NCBI RefSeq assembly: GCF_002575655.3
Contig: NC_053038.3
Location: 146,460,885-146,524,884, forward strand
DNA length: 64,000 bases
Source: Aegilops tauschii subsp. strangulata
Lineage: Eukaryota > Streptophyta > Magnoliopsida > Poales > Poaceae
Direction of reading: 5' to 3'
In this document: in pieces, positions 22,140 to 32,470 of the stretch
Position numbering within the stretch: position 1 is the stretch's first letter
Layout of the letters: each line of letters opens with the position of its first letter
Position numbers and translations under genes: made by a program
Notes under the pieces: generated by a model
Database searches by the model: none
What the model was told of the DNA's origin: nothing
Seen by the model: the letters and a program-made list of their open reading frames with translations, nothing else

Positions 22140-22245
22140 CTTCTCGCGTAAGCCATAGGCGTACTATACACCGACGGTGCTCCAGGATATTTTATGTTGC
22201 ATCTCACATGGTTGGTGATAATAAACTGTGTGCGATCTACTTGAT
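22140..22245. repeat. Internal copy of the CACTA subterminal motif
   Basis: Includes catctcacatggttggtgat and aaactgtgtgcgatct, like the terminal repeats. Confidence 0.5.
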
Positions 22246-22309
22246 TTTTCATCTTGATTTGAATTACATAATGGGGTCACAGTGGGAATGGACGGTGTTT
22301 GAATTGGTA

Positions 22310-23740
22310 GACCTTTTATCTGCAATGAACATGCAACTATATGTGTGTCGTAAAAGATTTGGAATTTTTCAGTGTTGTTTTGAACATTTTATACATTAAA
22401 TTGGTTTTCTAGCCATTTCAGGTGCACAATTCAAAATTAAACTACATGCACATGCTCCGGTGCACCAACATGGGTTGTAAAATCATATATGTGTTCATGG
22501 GTTTATGCTTATGTCCCATGCAAGAAATCGGAATGAAATTCGAACACCACGGCACCGTGGCTCTCCAGCAAACGTCGACGTACTTGCTTTTTTAATTCTA
22601 GTAAATCCAAAAGTCCAAAATTCATGAAACTTGGCATGCTATCATGGAGCGGCATCAACATGCCGTGGTAAAAAAATTGTCCCATTTGGGGCAGGTTTGG
22701 GTATAAGCTTCTCATAAACCAGAGCTTCTCACAACAAGTGTGATGGTTTCGGTAGGGAACGTTTCACCTTTCTGGACGAAACGATATCCGTTGCCTCTTC
22801 TCGATTTCAATTTTTTTCCTAGTGCCAACATAGAAGAAAAGGAGTGTTGTGTCAATTTTTAGGATTTTTCAGGGTTCACTTCGACATTTTTATACATTAG
22901 CTGAGTTTTCTATGTATTCATGTGCATAATTCAAATTTGAACTACAGGCACATGCTCTAATGCATATAAATTAGTTGAAAATTCAAATTTGTGTCCTTGG
23001 TTGCCTGCTTAGGTCCCATGTAAGAAATGGGAATGAATGTCAAACACCCTGCCATCGTCACTCGGCCGCAATCATTGACATACCTGGTTTTTAAATTATA
23101 GTAAATCCAAAACTCGTTTGAAATTCATGAAACTTGGCATGCTATCATGGAGCGGCATCAACATGTCATGGTAAAATTTTCATCCCATTTGGGGCAGGTT
23201 TGGGTATATGCTTGTCACAAACCAGAGCTTCTCACAACAAGCATGATGGTTTCAGTAGGGAACGTCCCACCTTTGGGGACGAAAACAATATCCATTGCCC
23301 CTTATTGCTTTCAAATTTTTTGTCGTGTCAACATAGAACAACAGGATTGTTGTGTCAATTCTTGTGATTTTTTGGGGTTCGTTTGGACATTTTGATGCAT
23401 TAACTGAATTTTCAATGCATTTATGTGCATAATTCAAATTTGAACTACATGAACATACTCCGGTGCATATAAATTGGTTGAAAAATCAAATATGTGTCCT
23501 TGGGTGCATGCTTAGGTCCCATGCAAGAAATGGTAATGAATTTCAAACACCAGGGCACCGTTGATTGCTGGCAAAACATTGAGATACCCGGTTTTTAAAT
23601 TCTAGTAAATCCAAAACTTGACTGAAATTCATGAAACTTAGCATGCTATCATGGAATGGCACCCGACATGCTGTGGTATTTTTCATGTCCAGTTTGATAG
23701 AAGGCGCACTCGAATAATGATAGCCAACAAAGGCATTTTG
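22310..23740. repeat. 503-bp tandem repeat, about 2.8 copies
   Basis: The phrase ttcatgaaactt(g/a)gcatgctatc begins at 22621, 23124 and 23628 (periods 503 and 504). Other shared phrases in order: gtgcataattcaaatttgaac, gcacatgctc, ggtcccatg(c/t)aagaaat, tttggggcaggtttgggtat, cttctcacaacaag, tcggtagggaacgt. No ORF crosses it. It is non-coding filler of the transposon. Confidence 0.9.
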
Positions 23741-24164
23741 AAAAAATAAATGCCATTTTAATATCTCAAACGTTTGTGTAGTTCAAACCATGTGCGTTCT
23801 GTTAACCATTCACGTGACACCACGTGTCTTGGTTTTAATGGCTGTAGGAGGTGCCGTGCGGACAGCTGCTTGACCTTGACTGAACGGGATGCGTGCGAGC
23901 GTAGTCCAGTGCGCAGGCTGACCGAGAGGCGTGCAAGTTGTCCTCGAATGCGCAGGCTCACCGGAAAGCGTGCGAGCTGTACACTGCGTATGCTCACTGG
24001 GAAGCGAGCCCTTTGACTTCCATGGCCGCCCGCCTTCCTCTCTGTGCGCACGCCCCCCTCAGCGGCATGGGACGCCGCTGTCGAACGCTACCTCTCAGCA
24101 CCGCCAGCTGCCATCCTCCCGCGCCCTGCCCGTTGATCCCGGGCCGACATGATGCAAAGTGAGA

Positions 24165-24245
24165 GCAGGATTTGTGTAACTCTTCAACGCAAACGGTTAT
24201 TTTGGATGACCCGTGTGCAACCACTTACAAACAATTTGGTAAGAT
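24165..24245. repeat. Internal copy of the CACTA subterminal motif
   Basis: Contains caacgcaaacggttattttgg and acccgtgtgcaaccactt. It separates the tandem array from the next gene segment. Confidence 0.5.
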
Positions 24246-24686
24246 TTGCATCTGTCATATTGGGTATGTTGCCATTTGCCAAACTGGAAAGATAGACATT
24301 TTTTGATCTAGTAACATTGCCATTTGTCGACCTTGTAACACTACGATTTGTCAAAATATGAAGCTAAAAATCACTAGCAGTATCTAATTTTTGCAACTAA
24401 AATTTAGTAATTAAGCATAGATTTCATTCATAGATTAAGCGGTCGTTCTTAATTTATACAAACAGTTCAACTCGACAACTGAACCGACCAAAATTTTCCA
24501 CAATTTTTGGCAACCACGTACTGAAATAGCTAGTTCAACTATATATACTAGCTAATTTTAAGTACGTTGTACAGTTCCACCACATCTATAGTCAGATGAA
24601 CTAAACAAAATAGCCCCTAAATACTACTACTACCACTACGGAGGGCTTTGTACTACTTCCGGCTGCCTCTCCTCTGCCGAGCACGC

Positions 24687-25317
24687 TCAGTAAGAGGCAG
24701 AGGAGGAGGAGCCTACCGACGAGCTGGGCAACCGCAATACGGTGCCTGCCGTTGTTGCAGCTTCAGCGACGCTCACCTTGAACGCCCTCTGCCACTCCGA
24801 ATGACCCCTATTGAAGCGGTGGTTCTCCTCGTAGATCCCCTGATTCCTCACCTCTGAGGCGGCGTGTGCCGCAGCCACGGCGGCGGTAAGGCTCTTTGCG
24901 TGCTCGATGAGGCGCTCCTCCTCCTCCCGTTGGAACTCGATGTAGCGCGCAAGGTCGCTCACGCACGTGCGGGCATCCACCTCCGCCTCCTGACTTCAAG
25001 CGGCGGTGGCGGAGCGGGTGATGACCCTGGCGGTCGACGGTGGGCTGGCGGCCACGGCAGCCGACGATGGGGTGGCGGCCATGACCACCACCTCCCGCCT
25101 TCGGGCTGCGGTGGCGGAGAGGGTGATGGCCTCGGTGGCCGGCAGTGGGGTGGCAGCCTCGAGGCACCTCCCGCCTTCGGGCCGTGGCGGCAGAGCGGGC
25201 GATGGCCCTGGCTTTCAGCGGTGTTGTGGCGGCAACGGCGGCCGGCAACAGCTGCCGACGGGCACCAGCGGCGGAGCGTGTGGTGGGTGTTCCGCGCACA
25301 CCCAACAGGGATGCCAT
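24687..25317 (-). pseudogene. Alanine-rich repeat / coiled-coil protein, one frameshift and one stop
   Basis: The minus strand opens MASLLGVRGTPTTRSAAG at 25317. Three imperfect repeats of a segment ending RSA(A/T)A(A)RRREV follow, with a frame change near 25155 and a TGA near 24990. The C-terminal part is well preserved: DLARYIEFQREEEERLIEHA, an alanine-rich helix, and a Ser-rich tail to the stop at 24687. The acidic-basic helix suggests a coiled coil. The function is unknown to me. It lies between internal subterminal motifs of the transposon, and is probably cargo or an element-encoded accessory gene. Confidence 0.55.
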
Positions 25318-26402
25318 GCACACTACACTACGCCGGGGACTGCGCCGCCGTCCGCGGTGTAGCCTCCCAGCTGGAGCTGTCCTCTTATGATGGCGGAGTG
25401 GTTGAGCGACGATGACGGACTGGTGCCATTGGCGATTGTGGGAGAAGCAGATGAGATAAGCTACAGGGAGGGAGGGGAAAACGTGACGCACGACTCGCCG
25501 GTCATGAGGGTTTTCATAGCAGGCCGGTAAGCATTGGGATTTTGGGGAATTTCACTGAGTCGGGCGGGAAGCTTGCGCGGGAACCTGCAAGGTTGCGCGG
25601 GAACGGGCTCACCGACGATTCATTGGCGCCACCATTTGGCCAAAAGAAAGCCCCCGCGCGCTGCGCAAGCTTGCGTTGTAAGCCGTCTACGGAAGCAGGG
25701 TGACAAGACATGCGAGAGGAGGACGAAAGGCCACGTACACATACGGTTAATAAAAAAAGTTTGCGATTTAATTACCTACTATACCCCCGTCCTGGTTTAT
25801 AAGTATGATTTAAGTAATAAAATACGAATGCATGTCGCCAAAGATTATATAGTTGGATTCATATTTGAACATAGTTTCCAATTATATAATTTTTATAACT
25901 TCCATTAACATTTTGTTGGTTAAATTTGAGGGCAAAGTATGGCACAGAATATAAAGGGGACTATAGACTAGATGGAGGTGGTAGCACACGGCCGCTCTCT
26001 ACGCAGCAACACAACAGTCGGTCGGCGACCATTTCCGGCCTATTCAACTCCTCTATGCATGTGGTTGCTTGCGGTTCAGGCGGCCGCGGCGCGCCCTGCT
26101 CGCGTCCTGCCGCGCGCGCTCTACTCTCGCGTCCCTCCGTGTGCTCTGCCCTCGTCCCTCCACGTGCGCTGCTAGTGTTTGGGGCCAGCGCACGATCACG
26201 CACGTTCGTGTGCATGCGATTGCACCGGGCGCAGCGCGACGATGCAGTTACCCGCTGCAAAAACTGTCATGCGGATGCGCAGAGAATCCAGGCCGCCCGG
26301 CCTCATTTATTCCTGTGGCCATTTACCTTATATCTCTTGTGTCACATGACACAATAAGCACACCCACAACGACACATACAGAGAGGACATCCAGCGGTTC
26401 CA

Positions 26403-27109
26403 ATGGCGCTCCCCGTGGCTCCAATGGCGCTCCCAGCGGCCGACGACGACAACGGCGGGCAGCTCACCATGCATCACGTAGTGGACACCCACGTGAGGGG
26501 GAAGGCCCTCTCGGTGGTGTACACGAATGATCCGGTCCCGGTGGAGAGCTCCATCCAAACTATGGAGCAGTTCCTTTCCGAGGACAAGTACCGAGTGGTC
26601 GGCTTCGACTTCGAGAATACCATGGGTCCTGCCGGGCATGATTAGAAGGTTGTCGTTACCCAGTTGTGCGTGCGACATGACGTCCTCGTCTACCACTACC
26701 ACCTTGCCACAAGGCCTTGCGAGCATTTCGCCAGGTTTATCAACAGCTCCGACTACAGTTTTGCTACGGTGGACACCACCAACGATCTAAAAGTGCTCAA
26801 GGTTTCGGGCTTGAAATGCCCCAATATTGTCAACATACAACACCACTACAAGGTCTAGGGGAGCGACAACAACAAACTGAACTCCCTGGATGACCTCCCC
26901 TCGTCCATCATCGAACCCTACTATGCGAAATGAAGGAAGAGAGCAAGAAGGACAAGAACGCCTGGCACAGTGTTTGGCATGAGAGACTGGATGAAGAACA
27001 CGTGAAGTACGCGGCCAAGGACGCGTACACAAGCTACGAGTGGTACACGCGGATCGTTGACACGAGGAACTATCTTCTTCCTGCCCAGACGAGGGATTGC
27101 GCAACATAG
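26403..27109 (+). pseudogene. 3'-5' exonuclease (WRN/RNase D-like, DEDDy) pseudogene
   Basis: Opens MALPVAPMALPAADDDNGG. Exonuclease motif I appears as VVGFDFENT (the D-x-E pair), followed by VVTQLCVRHDVLVYHYH, a typical strand after motif I. FVNSSDY-like FARFINSSDYSF and DDLPSSIIEP come next. Near the end, EEHVKYAAKDAYTSYEWYTR carries the Y-x-x-x-D motif III. The family removes nucleotides from DNA or RNA 3' ends. Lesions: TAG at 26643, TAG at 26856 and a one-base loss near 26932 that shifts the frame. The gene is otherwise collinear and ends at TAG 27107. It is about 235 codons, the size of plant single-domain WRN-exonuclease-like proteins. It lies just inside the right subterminal repeats of the CACTA element, which suggests capture. 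Confidence 0.75.
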
Positions 27110-27350
27110 CAGTGGCGGGAGCGTCAGAAGAAGTAGATGACTAGACGATCGTTTCTCCTACTATAGAATGCATGCTATTGTTGATTGAGGTGTGTGCGAA
27201 TTATCTGTATAGTCACTTATGTAATTGGATGTTTATATCAATTATATATATATACACATGTTATTCTACTGTAGATAGAGCAAACCATACGGCTTATTAG
27301 CAGCAATCATCTCTGTTATTATTTTTCTTCGCAAACATTTCTGATTATGG
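27110..27350. other. Non-coding AT-rich spacer
   Basis: Contains a (ta)n run at about 27245-27255; probably 3' UTR of the exonuclease pseudogene. Nothing else seen. Confidence 0.4.
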
Positions 27351-27660
27351 ACATGTTTGCCGCGTATCACACACATCTTGTTCAGTTGAACCGTTTCCAT
27401 TGTGTTGCCTAATCACACACAGTTCATCCTAGTGAACCGTATGCTGTATATCGCACACGCCTTCATCTGGCTGCCTATTTCTTTTCTTCCTCCTCATCCC
27501 AAACAGTTTATTGAACTGAACCGTATGCCCTGCATCGCACACGCAACTAAAATCTGAACCATGTTTGATGCATCCATCATCGCAAACATTTTGCACCTTT
27601 TTGACGGGTTTTTTACACCACCGTTTGCCCATTATGGCATCTCACACAGTTTCGTCGAAG
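27350..27660. repeat. Right subterminal repeats of the CACTA element
   Basis: Copies of atc(a/g)cacac(a/g)c and (g)aaccgt(a/t)t at about 27367, 27412, 27452, 27535 and 27642, matching the vocabulary of the left end. Confidence 0.75.
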
Positions 27661-27704
27661 GGTCTCTGATCGTAGTGTCGCGTTTGGACCATCCTGCAGT
27701 AGTG

Positions 27705-28247
27705 CTTGTTCCTTGGGAGCTTGTCCCATCACTGCATGTCTCCTTCATCCTCGGGATCCTCCCAGATTTCAACCTGCCCAATCCATCGATCCACCCAACC
27801 AGCAGAGCACCCTGGTGCCTCTTCTCCCTGCCTTCCTTGTCTGCTCGAGTGCGCCGCTCGAGAGGAGCCCGCGGCCTCCACTCCAAAGCCTCGAGCAGCC
27901 AGCTGCCTCGACTGCGGCAACTCAAGGACCTCCTTCTGCTGCCTCCCTGTCGTCGTCATCAAGCTTGTTGCCCCTGTCTCACCCACTAGACCCCTGCTTC
28001 GCTTCGTCCGCTACCGCATCGAGCAGTTGCTCGTTTCCACCTCTAGTGCCACCGTCGGCCACCTCCCACCATTGATCTGGACCGTCAGATCTAGATTGCA
28101 AGGCCCCCATCACGCCAGTTCTTCCCCACCAAAGCTCCTCGCAGCCTCAACGCTCGGAGGCGCCCGGGGCCTCGACCTCCATCACCGCACCTCGCCTCAC
28201 TGGAGCAGTGCGTCGCCCGCGAGCCACCAACGAAGACCAGCAGCAAC
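27705..28247 (+). repeat. Family X LTR-like unit, copy 1, part 2
   Basis: Parallel to 61330-61872 of copy 2 (cttgttcct(t/c)gggagcttgtcccatc onward). The first three bases are the right CACTA TSD and the last five (gcaac) the left TSD of the copia element. ORFs here are composition-driven. Confidence 0.8.
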
Positions 28248-29730
28248 TATTAGAGCATGTCTCCCTCTAAGTAGTTTTGGTGATTGATGACAATGCTTTT
28301 GTGGACTAATCATGTGCGTTGAGTATTTCAGAGATTCATTCATTGGCACGATACGATTCTTACGCCTCAGTGCTTTAAGTGAAGATGGTGTAGTCTCTTT
28401 CGTTTCCATTTTGGTGGACTTGAGTCGTAGGAGACACTGTACTATCAAGAGGGGGTCCGCAATGGAAAGGCTAGGGTGGAATCAACACGTACACGTCTTT
28501 GTTGCACCCCCAGATCCTTTCCTCACCTTGGAGTTTGTTGTTTCAACGGAAGTGGAGACTATGAGGAAATAGCGGTAGTACCACCACCAGCACAGTAGTA
28601 CCGCCCATGGTCCTCAAGCGGCAGTCCCACTATCCTACAGTGGTAGTACCGCTTCGAGGCATAGGCGGCAATACCGTCCTGGTTCGGCAACGCTACCGCC
28701 TCGATTCGAGGATGTCTTTTCTCCTGTCCGGTTGTGCGGCAGTAGTAGCGGCAGTAGCAGTGGTAGTACCGCATGTGAGCGGTAGTACCGCGGCTACCAC
28801 CGCTACTAGTGCCGCCCATACCCTCTTTCTCTCTCCCGTTCTCCCTCTGTTTCTTCTGGTCTCAGTCTCTACGTAGTACCGCTGGTGGTCGCGGTAGTAC
28901 CGCTGTGACCAGCAGTAGTACCGCTCTACTAAGCGGTAGCACCACTCTGTGCGGGCCGAAGAGGGGGGTAACGGTTGGATTGGTTCCCCCACTATAAAAG
29001 GAGGTCTTCTTCTCCAAGTTGACCTACCTCTTTTCCCCCAAACTCCATTGTTGCTCCAAGGCTCATTTTCGCCCGATCTCTCTCCCTAGCCAATCAAACT
29101 TCTTGATACTTTAGGGATTGGTTGAGAAGGCCCGGATCTGTACTTCCACCAAGAGAAATTTGATTCCCTCACTAATCCCTTGCGGATCTTGTTACTCTTG
29201 GGTATTTGAGAACCCTAGACGGTTGAGGTCAGCTCGGAGCCACATTCCATTGTGGTGAAGCTCCGTGGTATCGTTGGGAGCCTCCAATTGAGTTGTGGAG
29301 ATAGCCCCAACCTTGTTTGTAAAGGATCGGTCGCCGCATCCAAGGGCACGAATAGTGGAATCACGGCATCTCGTATTGTGTGAGGGCGTGAGGAGAATAC
29401 GGTGGCCCTAGTGGCTTCTTGCAGAGCATTGTGCCTCCACACCACTCCAACGGAGACGTACTTCCTCTCAAAGGGAAGGAGCTTCGGTAACACATCCTCG
29501 TCTCCACCGGCTCCACGTTTGGTTATCTCTTACCTTTACTTGTGCAAGCTTATATTGTGTTGTATACCTTGATTGCTTGTGTGCTTGTTGTTGTTGCATC
29601 ATATAGGTTGCTCACCTAGTTGCTTATCTAGACAACCTACTTTGATGCAAAGTTTAATTTGGTAAAGAAAAGCTAAAAATTGTTAGTTGCCCATTCACCC
29701 CCCCTCTAGTCAACTACATCGATCATTTTA
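28248..29730 (+). repeat. 5' LTR of the copia element (1483 bp)
   Basis: Opens TATTAGAGCATGTC (the usual TG is mutated to TA) and ends ctacatcgatcatttta, corresponding to ctatatcgatcctttca at the 3' end of the element. A TATA box (actataaaagg) is at 28991. Upstream of it lies a cluster of GCGGTAGTACCGC palindromes. Confidence 0.85.
28570..28960 (+). promoter_or_regulatory. Cluster of GCGGTAGTACCGC palindromes upstream of the LTR TATA box
   Basis: About a dozen full or partial copies of (a)gcggtagtaccgc (GCGGTA-G-TACCGC is an inverted repeat), for example at 28571, 28639, 28757, 28780, 28889 and 28930. Repeated palindromes in the LTR region before the core promoter are a known Sirevirus hallmark. 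A transcription-factor-binding role here is inference. Confidence 0.7.
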
Positions 29731-29732
29731 AT

Positions 29733-29744
29733 TGGTATCAGAGC
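29733..29744 (+). other. Primer-binding site for initiator tRNA-Met
   Basis: TGGTATCAGAGC two bases after the LTR end, the classic plant copia primer site. Confidence 0.95.
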
Positions 29745-29781
29745 CTTGTCTCTTTATTAAGGACTTTGCCATCCGAAGAGT

Positions 29782-32176
29782 ATGGTTGACACCGTAGTCC
29801 GTTGGAAGGAGCACTCCGGTGTGAATCCATTCTTGTCTACGGCTGATGGGGGATCCTCGGTCTCTCATGAGGAGTTCAATGCGGGTTTGGACACATTGAA
29901 AACCTCCATGACAACCAAGGTTGAAGGCATGTTCGATAAGTTTTTAGAAGGCCTTAAATTATCCACCGCCCCGACGAAAGTGGTTGACCCCGCTAACAAG
30001 GTGACAGATGCTAACACCAATAAGGGGAAGCTACTAGTGAACAAGCTCCTTTGCCTAGTGGTAGCCGTGGAAATGGCATATTTGCCCATGTTGAACCTCC
30101 AATCACTTATGGAGGACCGGTTCCCTCCACGCATATGAATCATGTTGGTCCTCCTCCTAAGCTTGTGAAAAATAAGGATTTTGCCGCTTGGGTCTATCGC
30201 TTACAACGTCATTTAGATCATAGTTCTACTAATATTTGGAGAATTATTGAGCAAGGTTTCTACCCGCATGACCCGATCAACTTCACTCCTAGAGAAGCCG
30301 CGGATCATCAATTCAACGAATCCGCTCTCATCATTCTGCAAGAAGCAATTCCACCCGAAGATATTGTGCATCTCCATCCGTTCACCGTTACCAAGGAAGC
30401 ATGGAAACATGTTGTTTCCATTTACAAGGGAATCGCAAGCATTCAATTCTCAAACTTTGAAGTGGTGCAAGATGAAGCCGATGAGTTTGCAATGAATGAA
30501 GATGAAGAACCCTGGGAGATTGACCGGTGATTAACCACTCTCACGGTCTCACTCCGAGATCATGGGAGCAAGGATACAGATAACAATTGGATCAAGTGCA
30601 AGTTTCTCAAGGCCATGATGCCTTACCATAAGGCCATGTCCTCCGTCAGCCGTCAAAGGCCGGACATCCACACCTTGTCCTCAAGTGAAGTGTTGGATGA
30701 GTTTGTGGCAATGAGGATCTTGGACAAGACCGCCGACAATACGGTGTTGCGTTCTCAATGAGTAAAGAAGCCCAACCTTGATTTGAAGGCCAAGGCTAGT
30801 GTGGAAGAAGAGGGTGAAGAGGAAGAAGAAGAGTTTTGTCCTGAAGATACAAAATATGCTTATCATGAGCACACGGCTCTCGCTTCACGGCAATTTTGGA
30901 GCAAGAAGAACTCAAGGACCAACTTCAACAAGAACAACTCAAGTGGCGCCAAGGGCAAGCAACGCGCGAGGACATGCTATAATTTTGTCAATGTAAGCCA
31001 CTTGTTGTGGAGTTCCCGTACGAGAAGAGGGAAGACAATGGTGGCAAGCTTATCCGAAAAGACAAGGCCAAGTCCTTCCCCAACAAAAACAACTTCACCA
31101 AGAAGACTCCTCCCAAGGGGTTGGTGGCACAAGAAGAGTATAATAAGGATGATAATGAAGATAGTGAGACGGTTGCCATGGCCTCCGTTTCCATTGCAGC
31201 AACTCCACGGGTGTCCCTCTTCGATTCACCCAACGATAACATCACCGCCAAGTGCCTCATGGCTAAAGCCACTAACAAGGTAACCCCCAACATCAAAACC
31301 ACCATCATTACTAATCCTCCCTTGAGGGATTGCATTGATGAAAGTGAGGGGATGAAAGAGGAGGAAAATGAATTTGAGTCTTTTATGAGTAAGCTCAAGG
31401 GTAAATCCAAGAAGCACTTTGTTGCTCTCTTGGAAAAACTTTGTGAAGCCAATGACATGATCGAGGCTCACAAAGAAACCATCTCTAAGATGGAAGGGCA
31501 TAGTCGTGACTATGCCGAGGATATATCGGATCTCTCTAATGTTCTTGAGGAAGAGCGGGGTCATCATTTGGCTCTTGAGGAGTCACACAACGATGATCAT
31601 GCTAATTTAAAGAAAGATCTTGATCATGCCCTTGTTGTATCTCGTGTGCTAAATTACGAGAAGGCCAAACTTGGAGTTGACCATGCTAGAATCAAGGAGG
31701 AGTTTGATATACTTGACAAGGCTCACAAGGCCTTTAAGGGTGCTCATGCTAGCCTCAAAGAGTCTCATGATCAACTCCAAGTAAAGCTAACCAAGGAGAA
31801 AGCCAAATTTCCTCATATGGTTTTAATTGATAATGCAAATGCTACTAACTCGTGTTGTGAGCATGTGCATCTTGTGGAGGAGAATGCCAAGTTGAAGGAA
31901 CAACTTGAGAAAGGCCTTGTGTATTGCATACAAGGTGAGAAGAACCTCAACAACCTTTTGAGCAATCAAAAGGAAGTTGTGGGAAAGGAGGGGATTGGGT
32001 TTGCACCCAAGTCGAAGAACAAGAAGAAGAATGGAAAGGCCAAACAACCTCCTCCTCTCAAGCAAAATTTTGTGAAGGCGGGGGAAGGTGCTTCTAAGGA
32101 GAAGAAGAACAATGTGAAGGGTGGTGGTGTCAAGAAGGGCAATGCCACCCGTTCCAACAAAGCCTACAGACTTTAA
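29782..32176 (+). pseudogene. gag: gag of the copia element, frameshifted
   Basis: Starts MVDTVVRWKEHSGVNPF at 29782 and shifts frame near 30040. It continues with the conserved capsid block KNKDFAAWVYRLQRHLDH and WRIIEQG…PREAADHQFNESA to a TGA at 30528, then past a second TGA near 30759. An acidic stretch (EEEGEEEEEE) and FNKNNSS… follow, and a further shift occurs near 30995. The last open block (31007-32176) is a long coiled coil (EANDMIEAHKETISKM; LKKDLDHALVVSRVLN) ending in a Lys-rich tail. A long coiled coil in gag is typical of Sireviruses. A clear zinc knuckle is not visible; its usual place (…RARTCYNF) coincides with a lesion. Structural protein of the virus-like particle; not functional here. 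Confidence 0.8.
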
Positions 32177-32470
32177 CCCTTCTTATGTGTTATGCCGTGC
32201 TAGTGATGGGCATGTTTATGCCAAATTTGTTGGTTCTCCTTATGAGTACATTGAATGGTCTATTTGGGTTCCTAAGACCCTTGTTACTAACATCAAAGGA
32301 CCCATTACAAAATGGGTACCTAAAACCAAGCATTGATCTCTTGTAGGTGTTTGCTTCCGGTGGGGGATCATGGTTGCTCGATAGTGGAGCCACAAATCAT
32401 ATGACCGGAAGCAAGGACTTGGTGGTGGACGTGCACAATATTTTATCTATGCCCACCAATGTTGAGTGGG
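32174..32470 (+). pseudogene. Aspartic protease region of the copia element
   Basis: A conserved linker (CRASDGHVYAKFVGSPYEY; GPITKWVPKTKH) is followed by the protease active-site block SWLLDSGATNHMTG at about 32371, with D-S-G as the catalytic triad. The frame then shifts near 32468 to join the integrase frame. It would process the polyprotein in an intact element. Confidence 0.8.

Larger units (their letters stand above)
18242..27704. mobile_element. CACTA transposon, 9463 bp, TSD ctt, with gene-fragment cargo
   Basis: Left end CACTGGTACGCG, right end ctgcagtagtg (complement CACTACTGCAG). Flanked by the 3-bp duplication ctt (18239-18241, 27705-27707), the length typical of CACTA elements. 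The uninterrupted site exists at 61330-61332 in the second family X copy, so both ends are known to the base. Subterminal repeats of the type (a)cacac(a)gtt(c)/aaaccgt occur at 18490-18840 and 27340-27660. No TNP2-type transposase is recognisable, so it is probably non-autonomous. The interior holds a B3-domain fragment, two alanine-rich pseudogenes, a 503-bp tandem array and an exonuclease pseudogene. The first two terminal bases after CACT differ between the ends, so the left terminus may be mutated. Confidence 0.9.

Noticed and set aside
22310..23740. Possible CRISPR array or satellite
   Set aside because: Only three long units with no spacer structure; a plant transposon tandem repeat.
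24808..25491. 227-codon minus-strand ORF and the plus-strand ORF 24864-25415
   Set aside because: Low-complexity Arg/His/Gly-rich frames created by the GC-rich repeats; only part of the minus frame belongs to the alanine-rich pseudogene.
27706..28287. 193-codon plus-strand ORF
   Set aside because: Lies in family X LTR; Ser/Pro/Arg-rich chance frame with the copy at 61331-62056 carrying a different end.
30988..31458. 156-codon minus-strand ORF with hydrophobic stretches
   Set aside because: Shadow of the gag coiled coil; apparent membrane segments arise from the complement of Lys/Glu codons.
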